A stretch of DNA of 64,000 nt from Earliella scabrosa. Lineage: Eukaryota; Basidiomycota; Agaricomycetes; Polyporales; Polyporaceae. The notes beneath the pieces were generated by a model that worked only from the letters and a program-made list of their open reading frames with translations, searched no databases and had not been told where the DNA came from. Both the position numbers and the translations under genes were made by a program. Position 1 is the stretch's first letter; every line of letters starts with the position of its first letter. Of the stretch, positions 1 to 12,157 are shown one piece after another. The DNA lies in NCBI GenBank assembly GCA_022605405.1, contig JABYQQ010000003.1, forward strand, positions 2,852,001 through 2,916,000. Reading direction: 5' to 3'.

Positions 1-3000
1 GTAATCGACGCTCAAGCTCGCAGCGATAATCCATGATCTTGAGCGGCCTTCCACCTCCACCATTCATGCATCATGAAGGCTTCAAGTAACCATCACTGCA
101 ATACTTACGCAGGTGGACAGCCCCCCTTTCCGGTCCAGGCTTTGGAAATAGCACGAAAACAGATCGCCAGTGGCACTGGAGGTGCAGTGCGGGGGCGGAC
201 GATGTCTATGTGGGGATATCAGCACGAGCTAAGTACCTTTTGTCTATGACCTCGAGCTTCCTTCGCATGGAACGTGTAAACAATAGCAAGTTGGCATGCT
301 GCGGTTTACCGAGCGTACATATTGCGATGTCAATTGAGGACTATTACGCACACGCCGCGGTTGGGGAAAGATGCACGCTTGTACGTCCCGACCCCCGCGG
401 CGCGGCCGCCTACCCCTGATATCATCATGATGAAGTCCACTGGAGTTGATGTTCTCCCATGTAGTCGGCGCATCTGGTGAGCCACCGGTAGACGACGCTG
501 GTTTGCAAGGCGGCCGTAGTGAAGGGAATATTCTCCCTCTCCGTTCGTCGTGCGACTCGTTGTGTGCTACATAGCCCACTTCGAGACGAAGTCCCATGCC
601 TATGCTCATGGATATTACGTTCGTGATGCCCCATAGAGCGGAACTTACGTGCAAGCACTTTGCAGGTCCTGCGGGACAGTACCAGTCGGGGTTTGGGTGG
701 CCGCCGAGTCGGTGCTGGTCGTATCGTTCATGAGCCTGCGGTCAACTTCACGGCGATCATATTGCTTCCTATCAAAATTCTGAGGCACAGCTAACTCATA
801 GATTGCCAATGCGCTATGATATGTTGTGTGTACGTATCAAGAACCGCATCCTGTATTTGCAGGGATGTACACATGAGCCCGCGAAGTGATCATATCGCGG
901 CACGGTTTCAATGATGGTAGACGTGCGTTGAACCTCAGAACTTGCTCCGTCGCTGTGATAATTCGCGTCCTACATTCTGTACGGTTTACCATGCTCCCAC
1001 GGTACGTGTGCAATCGATGAACCACCGCCTGTTATATTGACTCGTTATTCAAGACTGTTGAAGTTCGCATCGGGGGCTGCGAATCGTTCTCGATCTTCTT
1101 CACTTCAAATGCCCTACATCACCGGTCGATTGTTCCGCTTGGGACATGGAGCCGTACCATCGCCGAGTCACACACTGCGCGGCCTCGGCCTTGAACCATC
1201 CGTACTTTTTCGTCTCGACTCTGGCCAACCTGAGGTTACTGGACAGCCTCCGTGACAGGGTTAGGGTGATCATCACCGGGTACGTCCACAATCCCGATGT
1301 CACTGTGTCATGCTTGTTGATGAACCTAGCTCCCAGTCGGGGTTGGATGTTCGACCGGGTCATGTAACAAGCCGCTCCGTGGGTCTAGCTGAGTAAGTCG
1401 TTTGGTCGGTTTTCTGGTACGCGGCTACAATTGAATCCTAGTCGCCTCCGCGGGAAGAGTCTCAGTTGCAAATATGTATCTAGCGGAGCGACTAGCTCCA
1501 ATGGCACTGGCGGAACTTGACTGCTCTCTACGCCGGTCCGAATCGAGGGTCCAACAATGTGTTTGATCCACAGTCACCAGTCAGGCCACTCCGTGCGTAG
1601 TCAGTCCCTATATCTCCGGACACCAGCGCTTAATACGATCCAGGGCACCGAAGGTACACTGGCGCGCCGGTTGGTCCTTTCTCCGTATATCTTATGTATC
1701 CACGTTGTCCGCCTGATTTCTGACACTGCAGCGGCCTCTTGAGGACGGAAAGCCGACCGTTCCAGCTTCCTCCTCGTCTCTCCGGTACGTAGCGGAGGGT
1801 GCGGAACACGGGAGGCCTGACGAGCATGCTGTGGTTTATAGATCTCCCGGATGGCGTCAAACAGCCTGCGCTGTCTCGCGCCGCTCTACTTATGCCCGGA
1901 GTGGGACTGTGGTTTTCTGGAACAGGAGCGAGAACCGGCAAGGTGAGTAAATCTTCAGCAACCCTCATGTAACCCATCGTGCTCGAGCTCTCTCGTTGGC
2001 CCTAAAAGCTTCAGTTCGAGAATGTGAGCTAGAACCACGGTGGACAAGTCATGGGAGTTCGCGCGGAATTACTGTGGTGTGGCGTCCCACCGTAATCGAT
2101 GGACGATCCAAGCTGCTCCATGATTGTCGCGTCTGGTAAAAGTATGACGCCTAACGTGTGGCTCATACATGATGCGGGGCGGGCTCAACCCCCTTACAAC
2201 CTTCATGTTACCGCTCGGGACGCACACTGAACCGTGGCGTTCCACCGCGTCATGATGCATGAGCTCCATGGCGTCCCGACCTCAGTCGGAACCTCCGCAC
2301 CATGTCCGACTCTCCGACGCGAAGGTTCCACTTCTATCAGAGGGCATCCGTCCCCATTTTGGGCCTTGAAAATGACCAGACAAAGTCCGTCCTCACAGAA
2401 GATGAAGATGAGATGACGGGCACAACACTGCGCTCGGCGGAGTCTGTCGCAGGAAATGCGGACATACGGATAGTTCTCCTGCCATATGATCGTCCGGCTC
2501 GAGCTGCACGTTGGTTGGCGCGTGCGGCATCGGATCTGATGCTCAGTCCCCATCCGACTCGTCGTCGTTGTCCAGCGTTCTCACACACGCTGCATACATT
2601 CTCACTCGTATGATTGTTCGCGCCGGCAGACGGGGACGGGCCCTCCATCCAAAGAACCCTCGTCTGGCGGTTTGACCATGCGGGATCTAGGTCGCGCAAT
2701 GCAGTGAAGTTGCCTAATGGGGTACCCTACCCTCCGTTGGACCTGGTGGGTCCCAGAACCTGGATCAGATGATGGATACCAGATGTTCAGATGTGACTAT
2801 TCCGTGTTTATTCTGGTCCATGTGCAAATGCTGTCTACATGTATTTTTCTTTCAGCGTCTCGATCCGAGTGCCGTTCACTGTACTATAGGCTGCAGGGTA
2901 TAGGCCGCACGGGCGTATGACAGAACATTAACGGTGGGCGTTGCCGGGACTAGCTAGGTCACCCATCTACACTCGCATGTGGGACAATCTCTGGAGTCCT

Positions 3001-6000
3001 GGGAGAACCCCATGAAGATAGGCCGGCGGACCGTGAGATGCAGCAATTCAAAAGTTGCGTGACGAGGTCGTAGCGCACGTCCACGAAGCCTGAGGCCTTC
3101 CCCCTGCGTCTGTGTCTGTGTTGCCATCACGGTTTGCCTCTCGCGCGCAGTGCACAATGCACACCTGAACCCAATCAGGTTCGTGATCGCAGAAGTTGCA
3201 GAGAAGTTGCGCATGTGGCTATCTAGCTCCTTGACGGACGCTGACAGACCAGGGCGGAGAAACACGTATGCGACGCTGGTATCCGTACCTCGCACGCCGT
3301 GTCGCCGCTGTCGCGGGCCTGAAAGGGACTTACGGCGCGCATCAAAGCCCATTGACCTGGTGGGAACGTCGTACTTAGCCCGGGGACGCAAAGCCGGGCC
3401 CTCGATGACAGTACCACTATGCAAAGGCCTCAGCCTCTCCACGGCAACCTATGTGGTCGACAGCCATTCAGAACAGATATCGGATGGTATGAGTTACATA
3501 TGTATTGGCGGTGAGCCGATGGATGTATCTCGGGCGCACCAAGTAGGTCTAGCTCTCATGTCAGGCAGAAGGTACGGTCGAATCACGACGTTAGCAATAG
3601 AGAGCAGAAGATGAGAAGTACTATTTCAGCGTCGGCAATTTCGGTGGGCCGATGCGAAGGCTGTTGGAGCCTCGAGGGGTATCGATAGTTATGACCAACA
3701 TGGGCGGTACCAAGTGCTATGCGCTGATCCAGGTAGAATCACGGTGCAGCGTGGGTCTTGGAGAGAGACCTCGACATCGGAGACCTTGCCGCGCTCGAGA
3801 ATGCAGTCGTCGCGGTGTGTGCGTCGGTCATTCCAAGACACTCCAGTTGAAAAACGGTCGTTCACGAGGTTGGCATCATGCGCAAGCGCGAGCGACTCGA
3901 TTCGCGGGTAAGTGCATGGATTACATTCAACATACCGAGAGCCAAGTGATGCAGTGCATGATGTGCTCCGCGTGCAAGCCGATACCAAGTGCTTAGGTGT
4001 ACATCGCATCGATTCTTTGGGGACCTCGGTTCTTTGCCGGGCCCGCCCATGCTCGAAGCAAGGTAGGCAGAAGGATCGTAGGCGTAGCTTCGATGCTCAT
4101 TGTTAGGGTCACCCCAGTGGGTGCTCTCAATGTGGCTACATATGTGAGCTATGCCAGGCGCCTTCGCTGATACGCAGTCATCCATATTGGGCAGTCTTTG
4201 GACTGGGTTAGAGTTCTAAAGCTGTTGCCTCCCAAAAGCCGCGGTTTGTACATTTGCAAATGGGCGAGACGCTCAAGGGCGTCAGCACCGACCCACGGTG
4301 TTTCATGACGAAGCCCGGGATCATCGATCGCTGGTGAGAAAGTTCCGTCCGCGACTAGGTGAATCAGTATTGCAGTCAGCTTTTACATTTGGACGTGTCA
4401 GGTTAATAAGGTACGTACAGTCTAAGTCTGTACGCCATATGCATGACACCGCCGTCGGGTCCGATGGTATCGCCGCGTCACGGCATGGCAGTCGACAGGA
4501 TAGGACAACGGCGGCGCCCTCCGCCATGCATACCGTTCCGGCCGCCGTATGGCAATGTCTAGTGTAGCATTGAACAGGACAACGCGGCCGCGGCCGCCCA
4601 ACGTCCATCGCGTAGCCCCCTTCTATGACCGGCGGCAAGGAAACGTTGGCTAGAACGCCCCACTAATTCTGACGTCGTGGAGCCATGCGGTATCAGGGCG
4701 GTCTACTCTTTTCCAAAGCTGGCGGAGGATCTGCAACACGTCGCATATCAGGGGCTACGTGCGGCAAGCAGAGAACTAGTGCGAATGGGGCACCACTGGT
4801 AGAAGCATCTCGTTGCCTCTCCTGCATACTCCATGGAAAGTTGGGAACTTGGTCGCGCCCCGTCGGCTGCCTCAAGCGTACGACAGACCGCGTCCTCCTC
4901 GCGCTGATTCACTACAACAACGGGTACACGTGCGAGTCAACGCGACCCAAGTTCCGGCGGCGATGTTCGGTTCGCGATTATATTAGGATTCACGAAGCAC
5001 TCGGTGTTCCTGTGTAGCGCACGCACTTACGCGTCCTGTGGGCGCGCTCTTGGAGAATCAGCTGTACCTCAACCCAGATCAATCTGGGGAGGACGCTGTT
5101 CGTGGCAAGAGGTGCGAGGCGAAGTTCACAGATAGAATGTCGCGTGACTTCTACGGAGGTGCGGGTGACCGGGACCGTTCGAAGTGTGGCGAGTCAAGAG
5201 GCGTACGTTGAGCTCGAACACTGCCGACTCTTACGTCGGTAAAAGCATTGGGATGTAGCAGGCTGCAGCTGGCAGATCTGGAGCCGGGGACGTCGGAAGG
5301 CGCCACAACGTTTGCCGCTAAGGTGATCGATCCATATCCGGGTAGTGCGCCCACGTGTCACTGCATTGCGCTGTCAGTGTTCGGCCGCTGGCGGCGAAAT
5401 CTTCGGGTTGCTCTGCGTGACCTCGCCCGACTCGATGCATTCGCCCTCTGACTCCGAGACCTGATGCGCCGCCGCCGCCCATGTCGCTGCCCACCTGGGC
5501 GCATACGTACAGGGATTGTGTTACAGGTCATCGCGATCACGGAGTATTTCACCGCTGGACACTGGATGACAGCCTGAGGGAACCTACCCGCATACCGTCG
5601 CACAGGTTCGTGTGCGCAGTATGCGGCCCTCCATACAGGCTCGAGCTCTCGTGACTTACTCCACTGGCCTTCGCAAGCAGGTCAGCAATGATGATTTGGC
5701 AGAATGACCGGCGGGCGAAAGGAAGATCAAGAAGCGCCAGCTATCAGTGATGCTGGTGCGCGAATCTGATCCAGTTCAAGGCGATCAGAGTGTCGAATCG
5801 GAGGTCAGTGAGTCCTGCATTGCTTCCGACAAGATCTATCGACTCGTTCTCAACCTTCCTTCCGTGGGAACCACCTTCCGTCTGCCCTTCGGCGTTCTGC
5901 CAAAGCGCCTACATATTCTCTCTTGACGCACATGCCGGTCTTGGTGCGCTGGTCTTAATCTCCCCCCTTCTGCTCTGCTTGCTCTCCGACCCCGTCCTTT

Positions 6001-6091
6001 GCCTTCCTCGGTCTCAACCTCGCCGAGTTCGTCAGCGTGTCCCAAGCTTGCGCTATCCGCCCGGTGTCGACCGTCCCCCTCAAGCTTCAAC
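1..6091. other. Gene-poor region, no supported gene
   Basis: About 5.8 kb has short open frames on both strands and stops in every frame. I recognise no protein motif, no phased run of introns and no TIRs. The longest overlapping frames, near 2.95-3.6 kb, encode nothing familiar. From about 5.8 kb the sequence becomes pyrimidine-rich, as expected for the 5' leader and promoter of the gene starting at 6092. The first 5.7 kb could be ordinary intergenic DNA or a heavily decayed repeat. I cannot tell which. Confidence 0.6.
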
Positions 6092-7912
6092 ATGTCTACC
6101 CTTGCACCTGAGCCCGAAGTGCCCCAGGCCACCCTGCTCATGTATGCCCACCGCTTGTTGATCCATTGGCATTTACTAACCGATTGTCTTTTACCTCCAG
6201 TGTCGGCCCCGTTGTAAGTCGCATGATTCATCATGTTCACCTCCTCCATGTCCTGAACGCCGTCCGCCTAGCTCTTCGGGTGCATGACGAGCTGGCTCAT
6301 CTTCGGGATTTCCGTGGTCCAGCTCTGTACGTATGATCTCTCTGTGCTACACTTTTCATATCTCTCACGCTCACGTACAGACATCTACTACATCTCCTTC
6401 CCCAATGATCGTATCGGGATGAAGGCTCTCGGTACGTTCTCGACACCCCGATCGGTGCCGCATCCCACCAGCTGACAACGCCTCTACCTCAGTGTACTGG
6501 GTGTTCCTCTTGGATATTTACCTCACCGTAGTGGCCGGTGCAATGGGCTGGCATATACTCGCCGCAGGATGGGGACGAGCCACAAACCTCGTTACGCCCG
6601 GTTGGACATTCGCGGGCATCGGGGCTGGAGACGGTATCAGTACGTCACCCTTTGTTAAGCCGGTAGACGGCGTACTCACTCTTGCTGTCTTCGTGTAGTT
6701 GCGACTACTGTCCAGATCTTCTACGCCTGGCGTATCTGGGTTCTCAAGAAATGGCTCATAGTTCCTGGTCTCATTTGCGTCGTAGGTTCTTCGACCCGGA
6801 GATACTGTACATGGTCCTCTGATCACCAACGGACGATTTACAGATTGCTATTGCACAGCTGTGTGCTACTCTCTCAATCGCGGCCGGTATCGCGAACCTG
6901 CAAGACGTTGCTGGTCTTTTGCCATTCTTCCCCAGGACCATCATCTGGCTCGCCGGCGGTGCTATTGCTGACATTGTGTGTTTGCTCGATCGTCTCTCTT
7001 TCTCTGAGCTGCGACTGATGAGTGCCCCGTTCCGCGCTTTCCATGACCGCAGCTCATTGCCATCGCCATGGTTTACTTGGTACGTAGTCACCCTCGGACC
7101 GACGTGCCCGATACCCGCCGTCAAGACGACAGTGCTAAACTGTTTCTTTTGCACCCTTGACAGTTGACATCGGCGAAGAAGAACTCGCACGCTCTCAAGA
7201 GCAGCGACAACGCTATCAACCGCCTTATCCGCCTTTCCGTCGAGACTGGGAGCATCACCGCCTGCTGCGCGATCATCGAGCTCGGCTTCTTCCTGGGTCC
7301 TTCGACGAAAAACACGCACCTTCACCTCTTCTTGTACGTGTTTCATCCTTTTTCACCCCTCCCGGCCTGCCCGTTGTGCTCTGTTTTAGCACTTTGGTCT
7401 TGTCATACTATATTGAGATTACGCGGATCGCTGACTGCGCTTGCTTACCAATAGTGCCTTGATCCTCGGAAAGAGTGAGTTCTACCACCGATCGGTACTT
7501 CCTACCTTGTGCTGACGCTCTTGTCCAGTCTACTCGAACACGATGATGACCTCCCTCAACTCTCGCGTCACTGCCGCAACCATGTCTCGTGGGACGACGT
7601 CGGATATCACCAGTGGCGGCATGTCAGCTACTGGCACGCACAACTTCACTGGCACGCATAACTTCCGCACCGGCCCCACAACCTCCGTCCGCACGAACAA
7701 CGCTGGTGCTCCCGTTGTCCACATTGCGTCGCATACAGAGGTCTTCGCGGACGACCATTCCTCTGACAAGAATGTGAGTACTGTTCAGGCGTATTAGCAT
7801 TCGTGCTGACAGTGATTGACGTGTGATGTCACAGGCAACATTTGCGGAGGACATGGAGATGATGGAGCGCAAGCCTCGGCAGAACGAGTTCCACTCGTTC
7901 TCACCCGTCTGA
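6092..7912 (+). CDS. DUF6534-type integral membrane protein
   Basis: A twelve-exon model gives 356 aa: 6092-6141, 6201-6213, 6272-6326, 6381-6431, 6493-6639, 6699-6781, 6844-6975, 7053-7079, 7164-7333, 7455-7474, 7529-7773, 7835-7912. All junctions are GT-AG and in phase. The product has about seven hydrophobic segments. Family hallmarks are YYISFPND at the end of the first helix pair, the FYAWRIW motif in the middle, and a conserved SxNTMMTSLNSR stretch after the last helix. The roughly 95-residue C-terminal tail is Ser/Thr-rich, with a repeated TGTHNF motif. It is probably cytoplasmic. DUF6534 proteins are greatly expanded in Agaricomycetes and have no established function, so I assign no role beyond a membrane location. 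Exon 2 is only 13 nt. No sign of damage. Confidence 0.88.
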
Positions 7913-10900
7913 GCTCTCCGTCTTGGGTCGGCCATCGTGCCCGTTCTGTGCGCACCTTCGACGGCGCCGACACGCGCCCAGCGACATCCTCATCATCGTT
8001 CTTGGGGTCTTCAAGCCGGAGTTCAGTTCATCGGTGTATATAGTACTATTGCTACCTATTTGGAACCCAACGGGCAACGGCGGTGAGCCCAGCACTTTCC
8101 TTCTTCACGCCTCCACCCCACCCACTTCGGCACACACCCCGTACCCTTAGCCTACCCGAAATGGGCGCTCGAGAGCGTGTGTTGTATTCCTGTTCACCAG
8201 CCTCAGCTAGGGGTCGTATCTGTGCGTGTACGAGCGGGGCATCCCCTTCGAGATACCTCTAGCTTTGCCGGTACATGCTATCTCATGCTTGCCTGCCTGC
8301 TTGCTTCGCTTTCTCTTCGTCTCTTGCTCCCCTCGCTCCTCCCATGCATCACGCTCCACACATGCAGCGCCACACACATCGTCAACCATCCACATCCCCG
8401 CCTCATGACCCCACCATCTGACTAGCAGACCGTGGTCTTCGTTCGCCTCGTTTCTCTCGGCTATCTATCCTCGAGTACTAGTGTTGTAGATTGGAGTTTG
8501 TAAAGGAACGTGTACGTGTAATCTACGACTTTTATACTTGCTGTCTATCCTCCGCACGTTCGTGAACAGTTGTTAACTGTGGTCGGTCCCGAATGCACAA
8601 TTGATGATCTTCATGCTCTTAAGTCTCCGAGAGTTTCATATTGTTCCTCTCTGTCTGCCCTTGCCCTGCCTTCAGACAGTTCTCTTGCTCGTTTCCGAGT
8701 CCTGTTGTGGTCATCCACATCCGAGCTCCTCCTTTCACGCACGTCCGATGCAATCATTGCGGTACGTCCACCCATTTGGCTGAACGTGCTATGAATACTC
8801 CGAAGCGCAAGACTTGACACGGAAGTGTCTCGCTCTCCACAGCGATCCGCCGGAGCGGTGCCTTGTCGCGCGTTCCGACGGCCGTTTTGTGAAGCTCACA
8901 CGAGCGTCGTGGACTCGGAGATTGCTATCAACCCCGCCCCCTTTGAACCTGTGTTTCTTAAGCTTCCCTTTCCCTCAGACTCACCCTCCAATCAAGTTCT
9001 AATGTCAATCAGATTCCAATGCGCAGGCACGAAACATATTGGCCCAGATCCTCTTGACATCTTGGAGCGGGCGATACAATCAGGACGGACTTCTACTTCT
9101 TGATGAACGATTCATCATGGATAGCCTGTACGTGAATGACGCACGGCGACGCCGGTGGCAGGGTTGAGCGAGCGTGATGGTGATGCCACCGTCTCCGTTG
9201 ACGTGACCACATGGTCCCTTCGGCTACGGATGTACCAGCACGCCCTATGAATAGACTTCATCCGGACTGAATGGGCCGTTGTTCACGGACTGGTCAGACG
9301 AGCGTGGGCGCTCACTGGCAGCGGGCGCTGGGCGCAACGGTTGCGAGCAGCGCGAAGTCGTTGCCATAGGTATGACATAGATGACCTATCAGTGAACCTG
9401 CGCAACCCCTGCGTATGGAGGTTTCGGTGAGAGACCTAGACCCTAAATGGCTGGGATCAAGGACAGCCGGGAATCCTATGGTGTAGTAAGTGTGATGTCC
9501 GATGTCCGATGAGTCTAAGCGCCCGCAGACAATGCTGATGGAAAGGTTCACTTCAGTGGACGGACTTGAAGTTGCTTCTCCGAATGTGCGAAGTTGGACA
9601 CTGCTCGGCGTTCATATTTCCGCAATCCAATATGCATAGGACCTCCATGGAGATACTGAGTGACGCGGATGCGAAAAGGAGACCTGCAGCGCCACACAGG
9701 GGGGCAATGGCGGGAGGTTGTGGGGGCTCCCGTCACAACCAATCAGAGCGAGAAGATCGGGAGCATATCTCCATCGGGGCCGGCCGATACCTTTGTGGTG
9801 GATCCCAGTAGCGCCACATTCGCATACCCTCCAACTCTTTAGTTATCCCAATTGTGCACTGACCCACTGCGGTTGGACAAATTCAGGCCTTCCCGTCGAA
9901 TCGTTATCATCACTTCTCAATGATCGTTAGACATCAGCAAGTGCATGGTACGTAGCGTGAATGGGACTTGTGCGGCGACCGACCTCGATAATCCATAGAA
10001 CGTCGACCGTGACAGTGGGATACGAACTGCCGACTCTCACTCCGCACGCTTGATGTTGAGGGAGCGTCAGGTGCCGTGTTCTATGTACACAATTATGGAT
10101 GCTGGGCTCTGGGACTCGGATTACGGTATGACGTTCTTCGAGGCCGTCACGCCAAATCTTCAGATTGGCAACGAGGCGTTTTGTTGCACCTCACTATGTA
10201 CAAGTCTAATGTGAGCTCCAACTTCCAACGACATGCACGACTCGCTCAACTCACTTGATTGCAGCCGCTGGCGCATATATGATCTGGGATGGCTCCTGAG
10301 AGTCCAGTACTAGTGTTCATGCAAACTCTCAGAAGTGTCTCCCTTCCTATTACCTGATGTGATTCTTGCTGACCTTCGGCCATCCCGGGCAGCAGTACGC
10401 ATGATGTCCAGAAGTTGTGATTGGCCATGAGAGCTTGTTCACTATCTTCTTTCGTCTCAGTATGGTACGGGAAGACTTGAAGCATTCTCTCGATATTGCC
10501 AGGCTAGTAAGCGTTTGCAGCCCTAGAAGCAACTAACATTACTTCGAGACCGCGTACTAGCTACTAGTCAGGATAACGAGAAGAGAAAGTTCATTTTCTT
10601 GTTGGCTGGTAAGTCCCGAATTGATAGGAGTGAGGCGGCGGCCGGTGACATACCTCCGAACGTTCCCAGCGCCGGGTGCTACACACTCATTGATAATGGG
10701 GCAGCATCTGCCTCGGATGAAACGCTAGCACAAGGTTCCTTCAACCTTGAGTCCTTGTGCGCATGTAGTGCCGTTCAAGGCATTCTTACCGTGTCTCTGC
10801 TCGCGCGACGGTAGGACGACGAAGGTGACCCTCTCGCGAGAGGTCGTTGCGGTTGACTATAGGCAGAGATATTATCACAACTGGCCGGTATACCCGCTTA

Positions 10901-12157
10901 CCATGGTTCTGGGACAGATGGGAGGAAGTGCCAAGGAATATGCCCCATGTCCAGTCGAGTTCGGACCTCCATTTCGCATGGTTTGGGAGACGGCCGACCG
11001 GCGCTGGACTCCTGCGCCGTGCGACTCGTTTTGACCGACGACACGTTGCTCCCGGTGAAAGATTTGCAACCATAGCGCTCCGCATCCTATACACATCGCG
11101 CGGAACTCCACAAAAACTTTGAGGCATCTTTCTGTGAGTCTCTTCAAGCGAGTGATCAGACATTCTTGAACCCCGCCTTAGCCGAGATGACCACACTGCG
11201 CCTCTGAATAATCGCGCCCGGGCCATCTGTAGACTTCGAACGATGTGAGTTTGCACCCTCGATCAATTGTCCTCCACTCTTTTCGATCCCCGCTCAACTT
11301 GGATGTGCGCTGACTGTTACTTAGCGTCATATCAACACTTGCACAATCTATGGTTGCACGTGTACGAGGAGTCCACAATCCCCAATCCCGCTTAGTGCGA
11401 CGGCTGAACGTTGAACGCCACCTCGCAGTGCTTTTTGACAAGTGTCCGATAGACTTTTGGCCGTCGATCACCCGTCGATCACTCTAAGCGCTGTTCTCGT
11501 TGATGGCCCTCGTGGTCAGTCCAAGTTGCCTTGCCACAAGTTCGTGCACTCTCTCCTCCCCATGCTACGGGTCTCAATCGGTCAGCCACATCCACAGCTG
11601 ACCGAGAACCCCGAAACGCGGCCGCAGTGTGGGTACGGCTCAACATTAGTAACTCCATAATTGAGGAGCACTCACCTACAAGTACAACGCATGATCGAAT
11701 TGAAGCCAAGACTTCCTTGGCTTCGCTCCCCAGGTGACGTCGTAGTATGTACTTCCCATGTCGCAGATTCACTTGAGAGAGGGACAGTTGCACGAAGTTG
11801 ACTTAAAACGTCTACTTCTCGGAGTCAGCAGAGATACTCTATTCAATGGCATAGCAAGTCCGGTCGGACCACACAAAGAGGAATCTGAGAGCCAAGCGTT
11901 TTCCATTAATTCGGGTCCTAGTAGACGTTCTATCAAGCACAAGACAAGGAGACGAGAACAGCAATAACAGTGCAATTAGTTTGACAGGCAGGAGATGTAG
12001 TATGAATAGTATAGATGTGTAGGGCTGGTAAAGAACAATGCGCGAGAGTTCAAGGGCTGTGAGCGATGAAAAGGTGACAACATCCAGAGTATTAACAATA
12101 CAGTCAGTCCGATTCATCCGTAAGAAAGCAATAAGAATATCAAACTCCTCCTCGACC
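7913..12157. other. Long convergent intergenic region
   Basis: This 4.2 kb gap lies between the 3' ends of two convergent genes, so no flanking gene needs a promoter here. The first few hundred bases are C/T-rich and are probably 3' UTR of the DUF6534 gene. A marked pyrimidine tract lies near 8.28-8.35 kb. Beyond 8.5 kb I recognise nothing except short coding-like pieces on the minus strand between 10.1 and 11.8 kb, one of which is listed separately. Confidence 0.5.
10160..10485 (-). other. Possible 3' end of an unrecognised spliced gene
   Basis: Three minus-strand exons (10485-10354, 10295-10255, 10205-10160) join in phase through two introns of 58 and 49 nt with GT-AG ends, and finish at a stop. 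The joined frame gives 72 aa containing NHNFWTSCVLLPG. The frame stays open upstream to a further good acceptor, TACTAG, near 10.51 kb, so this could be the C-terminal part of a longer gene whose 5' part is lost or not recognisable. I do not know the family. Chance splicing in noncoding DNA remains possible. Confidence 0.3.

Noticed and set aside
2954..3614. Overlapping frames of 162 and 154 codons on opposite strands
   Set aside because: Neither has a recognisable domain, and each is the shadow of the other. Typical of noncoding GC-rich DNA.
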